Assembly (NCBI GenBank): GCA_964449075.1 | Contig: CAYVBJ010000005.1 | Span: forward strand, 86,386-150,385 | Direction: 5' to 3' | DNA length: 64,000 bases | Source: CAYVBJ01 sp964449075 | GTDB lineage: Bacteria > Bacteroidota > Rhodothermia > Balneolales > Balneolaceae | In this document: positions 45,682 to 53,856 of the stretch, piece after piece | Layout of the letters: each line of letters starts with the position of its first letter | Numbering within the stretch: position 1 is the stretch's first letter | The notes under the pieces: generated by a model | Database searches by the model: none | The model's input: the letters and a program-made list of their open reading frames with translations, nothing else | Told to the model about the DNA's origin: nothing | Made by a program: the position numbers and the translations under genes

Positions 45682-45949
45682 CCGTTTTCACGTTTGCGTT
45701 TTGCCTTTTCACTTCCGGCTGTTGCCAAAATCGTCCGGGAGATAACCGGAATGGGCGCAAAGAACCGCAAAGGCCGACTTGGCGTGTCCCTGCGTTCTTG
45801 GCGGTTACATCACGTTGAATTATGTTTAAGCAAGATTTTTATATCCAGTAAAAGATCCCGTTTTCACGTTTGCGTTTTGCCTTTTCACTTCCGGCTGTAG
45901 TCAAAATTGTCCGGGGGATAACCGCAATGGGCGCAGAGAACCGCGGAGG
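45682..45949. repeat. 92-bp direct repeat pair
   Basis: Copies at 45682-45773 and 45858-45949 share CCGTTTTCACGTTTGCGTTT, TTCACTTCCGGCTG, GATAACCG and AATGGGCGCA. They are separated by 84 bp and lie between the osmC-like gene and the leuB terminator. The gap from 45594 to 46122 contains no gene I can support; the repeats carry no long ORF. Confidence 0.75.
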
Positions 45950-45971
45950 TTCAGCAGCAAACTATTTAACT

Positions 45972-46045
45972 AAAAAAACTCCTCCCTTCTGCAGGCCCCG
46001 TCTAAACCAATAAAAACGGAGCAGGCACAGATCCGAAAGGAGGAG
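45972..46045 (-). terminator. Terminator of the ilv-leu operon
   Basis: On the minus strand CTCCTCCTTTC (46045-46035) pairs with GAAGGGAGGAG (45989-45979), followed immediately by TTTTTTTA. The large loop contains further weak pairing. It lies about 80 bp past the leuB stop at 46123. Confidence 0.8.
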
Positions 46046-46122
46046 TGTGGTTCCGGCCAGCGATTTGAACCGAAATTTAATCCGGATCACAGATCTGAGG
46101 CCTTCTTTTTTAGATAAACTGT

Positions 46123-47247
46123 TTATGTTGCTGCTTTTGTTTTATATGAGTGAACCCTGGTTTCAATTTTATTAAGATTTTCCAAAATCAGCTTGCCGGT
46201 TTCAGTAGTTCCGGAAAGAACTTCATCTTTCGCTCCGGTATAGATATCGGAAGTCCGGTACCCGGCGTCAAGCACTTTTTCAATTGCATTTTCAATACTT
46301 TGCGCGGCTTTTTCCAGTTTCAGGGAGTGTCGGCACAGCATTGCAGCCGATGCAATAGCTGCAAGAGGATTGGCCTTATCCTGCCCTGCTATATCAGGAG
46401 CAGAACCGTGCACCGGCTCATAGAGACCAATGCCGTCACCGATACTCGCGGAAGGGAGCATCCCGATTGAACCTGTCAGCATTGCCGCTTCATCACTTAA
46501 AATGTCGCCAAACAGATTTCCGGTCAGGATCACATCAAACTGTTTTGGATTTCGGACAAGCTGCATGGCACAATTGTCCACAAGCATGTGAGAGAGTTCA
46601 ACGGATTTCCACTCTTCACTCATTTTCGTGACTGTCTGTCTCCATAACCTTGAACAGTCCAGAATGTTTGACTTATCAACAGAACAGATCCGGTTACTTC
46701 GCTGTTCGGCTGCAAGAAAGGCTTTCTCTGCAATCCGGAAAATTTCATTTTCAGAGTACTCCATGGTGTCAATGGCAATGGCACCATGATCTGTTTGTGT
46801 CGTTTTTCGCGGTTCGCCGAAGTAGATACCCCCGGTGAGCTCGCGAACGATAAGGATATCTGTGCCTTCAATTATTTCAGGTTTCAGGGAAGAGGCATTC
46901 AATAAGGCTTTGTATATTTTGATCGGACGGAAGTTTGCATATACGCCCAGGTATTTTCTGAGTTTCAGCAGACCGGATTCGGGCCGTTTCTCTTTATCAA
47001 GATTGTCCCATTTCCGGCCACCGACAGCCCCAAGTAACACTGCATCAGACGACTTACAAGCTTCAAGAGTTTCATCCGTAACCGGTTCGCCATGTTTGTC
47101 ATAACTGCATCCGCCGAATAGATACTCAACAGATTCAATTTCAAATCCATAATGGCTGCAAGCTTCTTTTAAAACGTCAACGGCAATAGTTGTAACTTCA
47201 GGACCGATACCATCACCCGGTAATACGGCAATACGTTTTTTATTCAT
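46123..47247 (-). CDS. leuB: 3-isopropylmalate dehydrogenase
   Basis: This NAD-dependent decarboxylating dehydrogenase is the third leucine step, and the equivalent erythro-3-methylmalate step in the citramalate route. At 374 aa it shows VLPGDGIGPEVT, LLGAVGGRKWDN, IVRELTGGIYFG, the catalytic region ILDCSRLWRQ, NLFGDILSDEAAM and EPVHGSAPDIAGQDKANPLA. Its start overlaps the leuD stop by 4 bp. It is the last gene of the operon. Confidence 0.97.
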   Translation of the reverse strand: MNKKRIAVLPGDGIGPEVTTIAVDVLKEACSHYGFEIESVEYLFGGCSYDKHGEPVTDETLEACKSSDAVLLGAVGGRKWDNLDKEKRPESGLLKLRKYLGVYANFRPIKIYKALLNASSLKPEIIEGTDILIVRELTGGIYFGEPRKTTQTDHGAIAIDTMEYSENEIFRIAEKAFLAAEQRSNRICSVDKSNILDCSRLWRQTVTKMSEEWKSVELSHMLVDNCAMQLVRNPKQFDVILTGNLFGDILSDEAAMLTGSIGMLPSASIGDGIGLYEPVHGSAPDIAGQDKANPLAAIASAAMLCRHSLKLEKAAQSIENAIEKVLDAGYRTSDIYTGAKDEVLSGTTETGKLILENLNKIETRVHSYKTKAAT

Positions 47248-47819
47248 AATCCGGCCACCATTCCTGTTTTCCTGGCATATTTAAAAATTCCGCCGGCTTC
47301 CACAATTTCGGCAACACTGCCGAGCGAGCGAATCAGGTAGCTTTTATCCTGTGTGATATTTCTTACTTCCCGGCGTCCGGGATCGATTTCCAGGTCATCG
47401 CCGGTTTCCACATCCGAACTCAGGTCACGAATACTTTCATAAGGTATCAGAAACCCGCCATCCACAGAATTCCGGTAGAAAATCCGGGCATACGAAGGAG
47501 CGATAATCGCTTTGATACCTGCAATTTGAAGAGATTCGGGCGCGTGTTCGCGGGAAGATCCGCATCCGAAATTGGTTCCCCCCACAATGATCTCGAATTC
47601 GCTTTTAAATTCTCCCTGTTTAACAAGCGGGATATTTCCATCAGGCAATCCCGACTCTGATGAGGGAACTCCCGAGAGAGCATATTTACCATACAATTTT
47701 CGCTCTTCCGGATCTTCCAGGCTGTAGACAAGATGCGCCGCAGGTATGATTTGATCCGTGTCAATATTTTTGCCCAGAACAAAGGCTTTTCCTTTAATGA
47801 TTTTACTTTTGGCAGACAT
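47244..47819 (-). CDS. leuD: 3-isopropylmalate dehydratase small subunit
   Basis: This is the small subunit of the isopropylmalate (and citraconate) isomerase; 191 aa. The motifs are GKNIDTDQIIPA, VGGTNFGCGSSREHAPESL and FYRNSVDGGFL. The gene is separated from leuC by 115 bp that hold short tandem repeats, and overlaps leuB. Confidence 0.96.
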   Translation of the reverse strand: MSAKSKIIKGKAFVLGKNIDTDQIIPAAHLVYSLEDPEERKLYGKYALSGVPSSESGLPDGNIPLVKQGEFKSEFEIIVGGTNFGCGSSREHAPESLQIAGIKAIIAPSYARIFYRNSVDGGFLIPYESIRDLSSDVETGDDLEIDPGRREVRNITQDKSYLIRSLGSVAEIVEAGGIFKYARKTGMVAGL

Positions 47820-47859
47820 TTGGTTTGATTTATGTTAAATAATTTTTTGATTTTTGGCG

Positions 47860-47884
47860 GTCAGCAGTCAGCAGTCAGCAGTCA
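47860..47884. repeat. 7-bp tandem repeat between leuC and leuD
   Basis: GTCAGCA is repeated three times plus a partial copy, followed by TGTATACTGCATACTG-like short repeats up to about 47915. Such simple repeats are frequent in intergenic DNA of this phylum. It interrupts an otherwise tight operon. Confidence 0.7.
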
Positions 47885-47934
47885 ACACATTGTATACTGC
47901 ATACTGTTTACTGTCTATTGCACACTTCAATTTC

Positions 47935-49248
47935 TCAGATTACCGTTTCCTGGATAAAAACCCTCGGATCAGTTACCATGCCGGTTACGGCCGAGGCAGC
48001 AACCGTATATGGTGACGCCAGGTAGACCTGTGCCTGTTTGGATCCCATTCGTCCGGGGTAGTTACGGTTTGTTGTTGAGATACAGACTTCTTCCCGGTTC
48101 AGACGCCCGAATGTATCTGACGGACCACCAAGACAGGCAGCACACGAAGCCTGTCCAATTTTGCAGCCGGCATCTTTAAAAATATCCATCAGTGTTGATC
48201 CGAACATGGTTTCGGTTTCAAGAGCCCTTGCAATTTCTGTGGTTGCAGGTACAATATAAGTATCCAGTTTGAGAGTGCGGCCTTTGATAATTTCAGCTGC
48301 AGCCCTGAAGTCGGAAAGTTTTCCGCCGGTGCAGGAGCCGATATAGGCACGATCGAGATGAGTCCCTTCCAGCTCCTCGGCCGTAGCTTTGTTATCCGGA
48401 CTGTGAGGCTTGGCAACCATGGGAACCATATCTTCAAGATTGTAGAAATGTTCGCTGTGAAATGTTGCATCTTGATCGCTGTGAACCGGCTCAAATGGTT
48501 TGTCAGTACGGGCTTTTACATAAGTTTCCGTAATTTCATCACACTCCACCACTCCATTTTTGCCACCAGCTTCAATGGCCATGTTTGTCAGCGTCATTCT
48601 GTCTTCCATGCTGAATGCCCTGATGCCGGGTCCGGCGAATTCCATTGCACGATAAGTTGCACCATCCGTGCCAATGTCGCCTATAATCCTGAGGATAATA
48701 TCTTTAGCCATCAGGTAGGGAGGAAGAGAGTATCCTTCAAAAACGAATCTCATCGTCTCCGGAACCTTTACCCAGAGCTTGCCAGTGCCCATTATGAAGG
48801 CAGCGTCAGTATTACCGATACCCGTGGCAAACTGGCCGAATGCACCGGCTGTACAGGTATGGGAATCGGTGCCAAAGAGAACTTCACCGGGGCGCGTGAA
48901 TCCCTCTTCGGGAAGTGCAACATGGCAGACGCCTTTATAGCGATCTGTTCCCACATCGTAGTAGTGAGGAAGATCCTGGTCTGCTGCAAATGCCCGGAGG
49001 ATATCCACATTCCGGTTGGCGTATTTATCTTTGGTGAAGATGTAGTGATCGGGAATAATCACCAGTTTATCCTTGTCCCATACCCGTGCATTCTCACCGA
49101 ATTCCTTCCGGAAAATTGAGATGGCAGGAGGCCCGCAGACATCATGCGTCATCAGCACATCCACATCCACCCAGACGGTATCTCCGGCTTCAACGTGTTT
49201 TCGTCCGCTTTTTTTTGCAAGTATTTTTTCAGTTAATGTCATACTCAT
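47935..49248 (-). CDS. leuC: 3-isopropylmalate dehydratase large subunit
   Basis: This aconitase-family [4Fe-4S] isomerase of 437 aa has cluster cysteines in IGSCTGG and the downstream CAACLGG pair. Other motifs are FGTDSHTCTAGAFG and TTNRNYPGRMG. The length and sequence match the shorter archaeal/HACN-like LeuC type rather than the 465-aa enterobacterial type; it may accept both isopropylmalate and citraconate. Confidence 0.94.
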   Translation of the reverse strand: MSMTLTEKILAKKSGRKHVEAGDTVWVDVDVLMTHDVCGPPAISIFRKEFGENARVWDKDKLVIIPDHYIFTKDKYANRNVDILRAFAADQDLPHYYDVGTDRYKGVCHVALPEEGFTRPGEVLFGTDSHTCTAGAFGQFATGIGNTDAAFIMGTGKLWVKVPETMRFVFEGYSLPPYLMAKDIILRIIGDIGTDGATYRAMEFAGPGIRAFSMEDRMTLTNMAIEAGGKNGVVECDEITETYVKARTDKPFEPVHSDQDATFHSEHFYNLEDMVPMVAKPHSPDNKATAEELEGTHLDRAYIGSCTGGKLSDFRAAAEIIKGRTLKLDTYIVPATTEIARALETETMFGSTLMDIFKDAGCKIGQASCAACLGGPSDTFGRLNREEVCISTTNRNYPGRMGSKQAQVYLASPYTVAASAVTGMVTDPRVFIQETVI

Positions 49249-49284
49249 AATTTCAATATTCTCTTTTTGGTACTGGTTTGTGTT

Positions 49285-50478
49285 TCAGGTTTGTGAAATG
49301 GTTGTATCGCCCGACACTTTATTATGCGGAACGTTTTCCGAAAGAATGTCCATAAGGTCACAGTCGTTAATGATTTTTTGCTTGTCAGCCAGCCGCGTCA
49401 CTTTTACGTAGAGACGGTTGATATCATCTTTGGCAAGATTGTATCCCATGTTCTCCAGCTTTTTCCGGAGTGCGAAACGGCCGGAATGTTTACCAAGCAC
49501 GATGCTGTTGCATTCAAGTCCCACGGATTCGGGTGTCATGATTTCATAGGTAAGCGGATTATTCAGTACACCATGCTGATGAATACCGGCCTCATGGGCA
49601 AAGGCGTTTAATCCTACTATGGCCTTGTTCCGCTGAACATCATTGGAGGTAATCTCAGCAAGAAGCCTGCTTGCCGGGGTGATCTCTTCCGTTTTGATGT
49701 TGGTTATCGGTTCGAATTGAGCCTGACGTGTTGCAATAGCCATCACTACTTCTTCGAGTGATGCATTACCGGCACGTTCACCGATTCCGTTTATGGTGCA
49801 TTCAACCTGTCCGGCACCGTTTTGAACGGCTGTTAACGAATTGGCTACTGCAAGACCGAGGTCATTGTGGCAGTGAACACTGATGATTGCTTTTTCAATA
49901 TTGGGAACGTTTTTGCGAATATTTTTAATCAGGTTTCCAAATTCCCACGGAAGGGCATACCCTACGGTATCGGGAACATTGATGATGGTAGCTCCTGCAT
50001 CAATTACGGCTTCAAAAACCCGGTATAAAAATTCGGGTTCGCTTCTTGAGGCGTCCTCCGCCGAAAACTCTACTTCATCACAGTATTTGCGTGCAAGTTC
50101 CACTCCTTTTACTGCAGACTCAATCACCTCATCACGGGATTTTTTGAGTTTGTACTTCATGTGGATATCGGAGGTAGCTATAAAAGTATGAATACGCGGT
50201 TTTTCTGCCGGTTCGAGTGAGGAAGCTGCCGTTTCGATATCTATATCAGTTGTGCGGCAAAGTGCAGCTACAGTTGTGGATTTTATCTGACGGGCAATCT
50301 CTTTAACCGTTTCAAAATCGCCTTCCGATGAAATTGGAAAACCTGCTTCGATCACATCAACACGCAGACGTTCAAGCTGATGTGCCAATTTCAGTTTTTC
50401 TTTTTTATTCATGCTGTAGCCGGGAGACTGTTCACCGTCGCGGAGTGTGGTGTCAAATATTTTTATTTGTCGGTTCAT
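49285..50478 (-). CDS. leuA: 2-isopropylmalate synthase lacking the regulatory domain
   Basis: This DRE-TIM metallolyase-family condensing enzyme joins 2-oxoisovalerate and acetyl-CoA. It has TTLRDGEQSPGYSM, VPDTVGYALPWEF, SVHCHNDLGLAVANSL, NGIGERAGNASLEEV and the communication motif AFAHEAGIHQHG. It is only 397 aa; the roughly 120-residue C-terminal leucine-binding LeuA dimer domain is absent. Feedback inhibition by leucine through that domain is therefore not expected, which gives the operon's leader region more weight. It is 37 bp before leuC. Confidence 0.93.
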   Translation of the reverse strand: MNRQIKIFDTTLRDGEQSPGYSMNKKEKLKLAHQLERLRVDVIEAGFPISSEGDFETVKEIARQIKSTTVAALCRTTDIDIETAASSLEPAEKPRIHTFIATSDIHMKYKLKKSRDEVIESAVKGVELARKYCDEVEFSAEDASRSEPEFLYRVFEAVIDAGATIINVPDTVGYALPWEFGNLIKNIRKNVPNIEKAIISVHCHNDLGLAVANSLTAVQNGAGQVECTINGIGERAGNASLEEVVMAIATRQAQFEPITNIKTEEITPASRLLAEITSNDVQRNKAIVGLNAFAHEAGIHQHGVLNNPLTYEIMTPESVGLECNSIVLGKHSGRFALRKKLENMGYNLAKDDINRLYVKVTRLADKQKIINDCDLMDILSENVPHNKVSGDTTISQT

Positions 50479-50597
50479 GATTTTATGTGTGGGTTTAATT
50501 TGAATATCATCTTATTGGCCGGGTGGATTTTACAGATCTTAGGTATGCAGTCGCAGGACTGCGCAGATGATCAGCCTTACATAAAATCAGTTGGATA

Positions 50598-52211
50598 TCA
50601 GCTAACATGAATGTCATCATTTGCCTTTTGTTTTGCGGTTATGGTTGAGTGATTGAGCAGATAGTAATTCATACTGTCGGTGAGTGCCTGCCAGCTTGCA
50701 TCTATGATATTTTCAGATACACCTACAGTACCCCACGATTTTCCATTTTGTCCGGAGTCAATTAATACACGAACACGGGCGCCGGTACCATCTTTTTCAT
50801 TGAGAACACGAACTTTATAATCCTGCAGTTTAATATTGGCTACATCAGGATAGAAGCTGCAAAGGGCTTTTCGCAGTGCACGGTCGAGTGCGTGTACCGG
50901 CCCGCTCCCTTCAGCTGCACTGTGTTCCGTTTTTCCATTCACGTTCACACGAATTGTGGCTTCGGCTCTTGAATTTCCGAAGGCATCCTTTTCGATGATG
51001 ACGCGGATGCCTTCCAGTTGAAAATACTCTTTCCAGGGTCCCGTCATTTTCTTCACCAAAAGCTCAAAAGAGGCTTCTGCAGCTTCAAACTGAAACCCTT
51101 TGTTTTCCAGCTCTTTCAGCTTCTTCACAATTTTGGATACATCACCATTGGTTTTATCGAACCTGAGTCCAAGTTCGTCGGATTTGTAGCAGACATTGCT
51201 CTTGCCTGAAAGATCGGAGACAAGTACTCTTCGCTCATTCCCTACATCACCCGGACGGATGTGCTCATATGTCTGTTCGTTTTTCATCACGGCACTTACG
51301 TGAATCCCGCCTTTGTGCGCAAAAGCACTTCGCCCCACAAACGGAATTTTATTATCGGGCACAAGATTTGCAACTTCATTTACAAAGCGCGACAGTGAGG
51401 TGAGTCCGTTGACCTTTTCTCCGGGTATGCAGGTGTACTTCTGCTTTAGCTGCAAATTCGGAATTACTGAGCAGAGATTTGCATTTCCGCATCGTTCTCC
51501 ATACCCGTTAACGGTTCCCTGGACATGAGTGCATCCTGCATGCACAGCTGCGATGCTGTTTGCAACAGCCAGTTCACAGTCATTGTGCGCATGGATACCC
51601 AATTCGGCTGTAGTTTTTTGCCGGATAGTTTTTACAATCTCTGATACTTCATGCGGAAGGGTGCCGCCATTGGTATCACACAGTACAAGAGTTTCAGCTC
51701 CTGCAAGTTCAGCAGCCATGAGGGTTTTGAGCGCATACTCCGGATTGTCTTTATATCCATCGAAAAAGTGCTCGGCATCATAGATCACTTCTTTTCCGTT
51801 TTTCTTCAGGTAAGAGACTGATTCGGAGATAATAGAGAGATTATCTTCCGGGGAAATTTGTAATGCATCATACACATGCATCAGCCATGATTTCCCGAAA
51901 ATTGATACGACATTCGTCCCTGCGTCAAGTAAAGCCTGAATATTAGAGTCTTTTTCGGGAGATGAACCTGCACGACAGGTGCTGCCGAAAGCCACGATTT
52001 TAGCGTTTTCAAACGAGTAATTACGCACCCGCTTAAAAAATTCGAGATCTTTCGGATTGGAGCCCGGCCAGCCGCCCTCAATATATTGAACACCAAACTG
52101 ATCGAGCCTACGTGCAATCCGTAGTTTATCATCGGCAGAAAAGGATATCTTTTCGCCCTGTGTGCCATCCCGTAAAGTGGTATCAAATATGCGGACGGTG
52201 GTCGACATCAT
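50598..52211 (-). CDS. cimA: (R)-citramalate synthase
   Basis: This enzyme condenses pyruvate and acetyl-CoA to citramalate, opening the threonine-independent route to 2-oxobutanoate and isoleucine. DTTLRDGTQGEKISFS, YIEGGWPGSNPKD, CDTNGGTLP, GIHAHNDCELAVANS and FAHKGGIHVSAVMKN are typical. The C-terminal LeuA-like regulatory domain (from about residue 395) is present here. At 537 aa it is typical. It overlaps the ilvC stop by 4 bp, and a second Met at the next codon is an equal start candidate. Confidence 0.94.
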   Translation of the reverse strand: MMSTTVRIFDTTLRDGTQGEKISFSADDKLRIARRLDQFGVQYIEGGWPGSNPKDLEFFKRVRNYSFENAKIVAFGSTCRAGSSPEKDSNIQALLDAGTNVVSIFGKSWLMHVYDALQISPEDNLSIISESVSYLKKNGKEVIYDAEHFFDGYKDNPEYALKTLMAAELAGAETLVLCDTNGGTLPHEVSEIVKTIRQKTTAELGIHAHNDCELAVANSIAAVHAGCTHVQGTVNGYGERCGNANLCSVIPNLQLKQKYTCIPGEKVNGLTSLSRFVNEVANLVPDNKIPFVGRSAFAHKGGIHVSAVMKNEQTYEHIRPGDVGNERRVLVSDLSGKSNVCYKSDELGLRFDKTNGDVSKIVKKLKELENKGFQFEAAEASFELLVKKMTGPWKEYFQLEGIRVIIEKDAFGNSRAEATIRVNVNGKTEHSAAEGSGPVHALDRALRKALCSFYPDVANIKLQDYKVRVLNEKDGTGARVRVLIDSGQNGKSWGTVGVSENIIDASWQALTDSMNYYLLNHSTITAKQKANDDIHVS

Positions 52212-53245
52212 TCGGCCGGTTGAGGTTCGGATTTGTTTGCAGTCTTCTTCTCATCTTTGATCCAGTTCATCATGGACCGAAGCTGTTTTCCAACTTTTTC
52301 GATTTCGTGTGCACCGAGGTCAGAACGCTGTTTGGTCAGGTTGGGCAAGCCGTTCTCATTTTCTGCAATCCATTCATCGGCAAACGAACCGCTTTGAACT
52401 TCCTTCAGAATCTGCTTCATCCGTTTTTTGGTATCCTCATCCACCACACGTCCGCCTCTGCTGAGTCCGCCATATTCGGCTGTGTCGCTCACCGAGTAAT
52501 ACATCCTTTCAATGCCTCCTTCGTACATCAGGTCTACAATCAGTTTCAGTTCATGCAGGCATTCGAAATAGGCAATTTCAGGCTGATATCCGGCTTCCAC
52601 AAGTGTCTCGAAGCCGGCTTTTACCAGCTGTGAGGCGCCGCCGCAGAGTACGGCCTGCTCTCCGAAAAGATCTGTTTCCGTCTCTTCCTTAAACGTTGTT
52701 TCAAGTACACCGGCGCGTGTTCCGCCCACTCCCTTTGCATACGCCAGGACAACATCTTTTGCACTGCCTGTAAAATCCCGGTAAACTGTAAAGAGGCAGG
52801 GAACTCCTGAACCTTCTGTGAAAACACGTCTCACAAGATGGCCCGGACCTTTTGGAGCAACCATAAATACATCCACATTCTCAGGCGGCACAATCTGGTC
52901 GAAATGAATATTGAACCCGTGTGCGAATGCCAGAGCGTTTCCTTTCTCAAGGTGTGGCTCGATTGAGCTTTTGTACACTTTTTTCTGGTGCTGGTCGGGT
53001 ATCAGAACCATAATGATATCCCCGCGCTTGGCTGCTTCGGCAGTTTCATAAACAGGCAGCCCTGCATTTTCAGCTTCCTGCCAGGAGGAGCTGTCAGGCC
53101 GAAGCCCAACCACTACGTTTATCCCGCTGTCTTTGAGATTCAGGGAGTGGGCGTGTCCCTGGCTTCCGTAGCCGATTACAGCTACTGTTTTACCTGCCAG
53201 GTTATCAAGGTTGGCATCATTGTTATAATAGACTTTTGCTTTCAT
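52208..53245 (-). CDS. ilvC: Ketol-acid reductoisomerase (NADP-type)
   Basis: This is the class I acetohydroxyacid isomeroreductase; 345 aa from the ATG at 53245. A GTG at 53335, overlapping the ilvN stop, would add 30 non-conserved residues and is less likely. It has the nucleotide fold VAVIGYGSQGHAHSLNLKDSG, FAHGFNIHF, APKGPGHLVRR, FGEQAVLCGG and YYSVSDTAEYG. It acts on both acetolactate and acetohydroxybutanoate for Val/Leu/Ile. Confidence 0.95.
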   Translation of the reverse strand: MKAKVYYNNDANLDNLAGKTVAVIGYGSQGHAHSLNLKDSGINVVVGLRPDSSSWQEAENAGLPVYETAEAAKRGDIIMVLIPDQHQKKVYKSSIEPHLEKGNALAFAHGFNIHFDQIVPPENVDVFMVAPKGPGHLVRRVFTEGSGVPCLFTVYRDFTGSAKDVVLAYAKGVGGTRAGVLETTFKEETETDLFGEQAVLCGGASQLVKAGFETLVEAGYQPEIAYFECLHELKLIVDLMYEGGIERMYYSVSDTAEYGGLSRGGRVVDEDTKKRMKQILKEVQSGSFADEWIAENENGLPNLTKQRSDLGAHEIEKVGKQLRSMMNWIKDEKKTANKSEPQPAE

Positions 53246-53331
53246 TGTGTTTGTTTGGTTTATGGAGTTAAAATGTTGGTTACTGAAGATTTTTTTTAAT
53301 TGTTTATTCTGATTTGAATGAGAGGCAGTTA

Positions 53332-53856
53332 TCACGCCACTCCTTTAAATTCCCGTTTCATTGCCACACTGCCGGTTCTGGCAATGGAAGAAATTCCAAA
53401 CGGACGCAGCACTTCGATCAGGGCATCGATTTTATCACGGTTGCCGGAGACTTCAAGTGAAAGTTTATCCTGGCTCAAATCAATGACTTTTGCATTAAAT
53501 GCCTGTGCAATCAGCATGATTTCTGTTCGTCCGGCTTTGGAACTGGAGACTTTGATCAGCGCCAGTTCACGCTCTATAAATTTCTTATGAGTCAGATCCG
53601 TCACTTTCACCACATCAATAACATTGTGCATGTGTTTGGTAATCTGCTCCACCGTTTTTTCATCACCATACGTTGTTAAGGTAATTCTTGCCATACCGGG
53701 ATCGGCTTCCGAGGCAAACGTGATGCTGTCGATTTCAAATCCTTTCCCGCTGAAAATCTGGATGATTCTCGAAAAGGAATTCAGATTGTGTTTCAGAAGT
53801 ACGGATAACGTATGCTTAAAATCAGTATCCGGAATTGTTGCTGTCTGTTTACTCAT
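53332..53856 (-). CDS. ilvN: Acetolactate synthase small (regulatory) subunit
   Basis: This ACT-domain subunit confers activity and valine control on IlvB; 174 aa. The N-terminal ACT domain includes LSVLLKHNLNSFSRIIQIF and FASEADPGMARITLTTYG, followed by the VIDVVKVTDLTHKKFIEREL linker. It overlaps the ilvB stop by 4 bp (ATGA). Confidence 0.95.
   Translation of the reverse strand: MSKQTATIPDTDFKHTLSVLLKHNLNSFSRIIQIFSGKGFEIDSITFASEADPGMARITLTTYGDEKTVEQITKHMHNVIDVVKVTDLTHKKFIERELALIKVSSSKAGRTEIMLIAQAFNAKVIDLSQDKLSLEVSGNRDKIDALIEVLRPFGISSIARTGSVAMKREFKGVA

Noticed and set aside
46047..46100. tRNA-like 3' fragment (GGTTCAAATC on the minus strand) beside the leu terminator
   Set aside because: The stems flanking the T-loop do not pair, so neither a tRNA nor an attachment site can be supported.
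47860..47915. CRISPR-like short repeats between leuC and leuD
   Set aside because: The 7-bp units are contiguous without spacers; simple tandem repeats.
48358..49119. Long open frame antisense to leuC (also similar ones antisense to ilvB and metZ)
   Set aside because: These are shadows of strongly biased codon use in the real genes; no domain or plausible composition.
53246..53335. 30-residue N-terminal extension of ilvC from a GTG overlapping ilvN
   Set aside because: Residues are not like any KARI; the ATG at 53245 gives the normal length.
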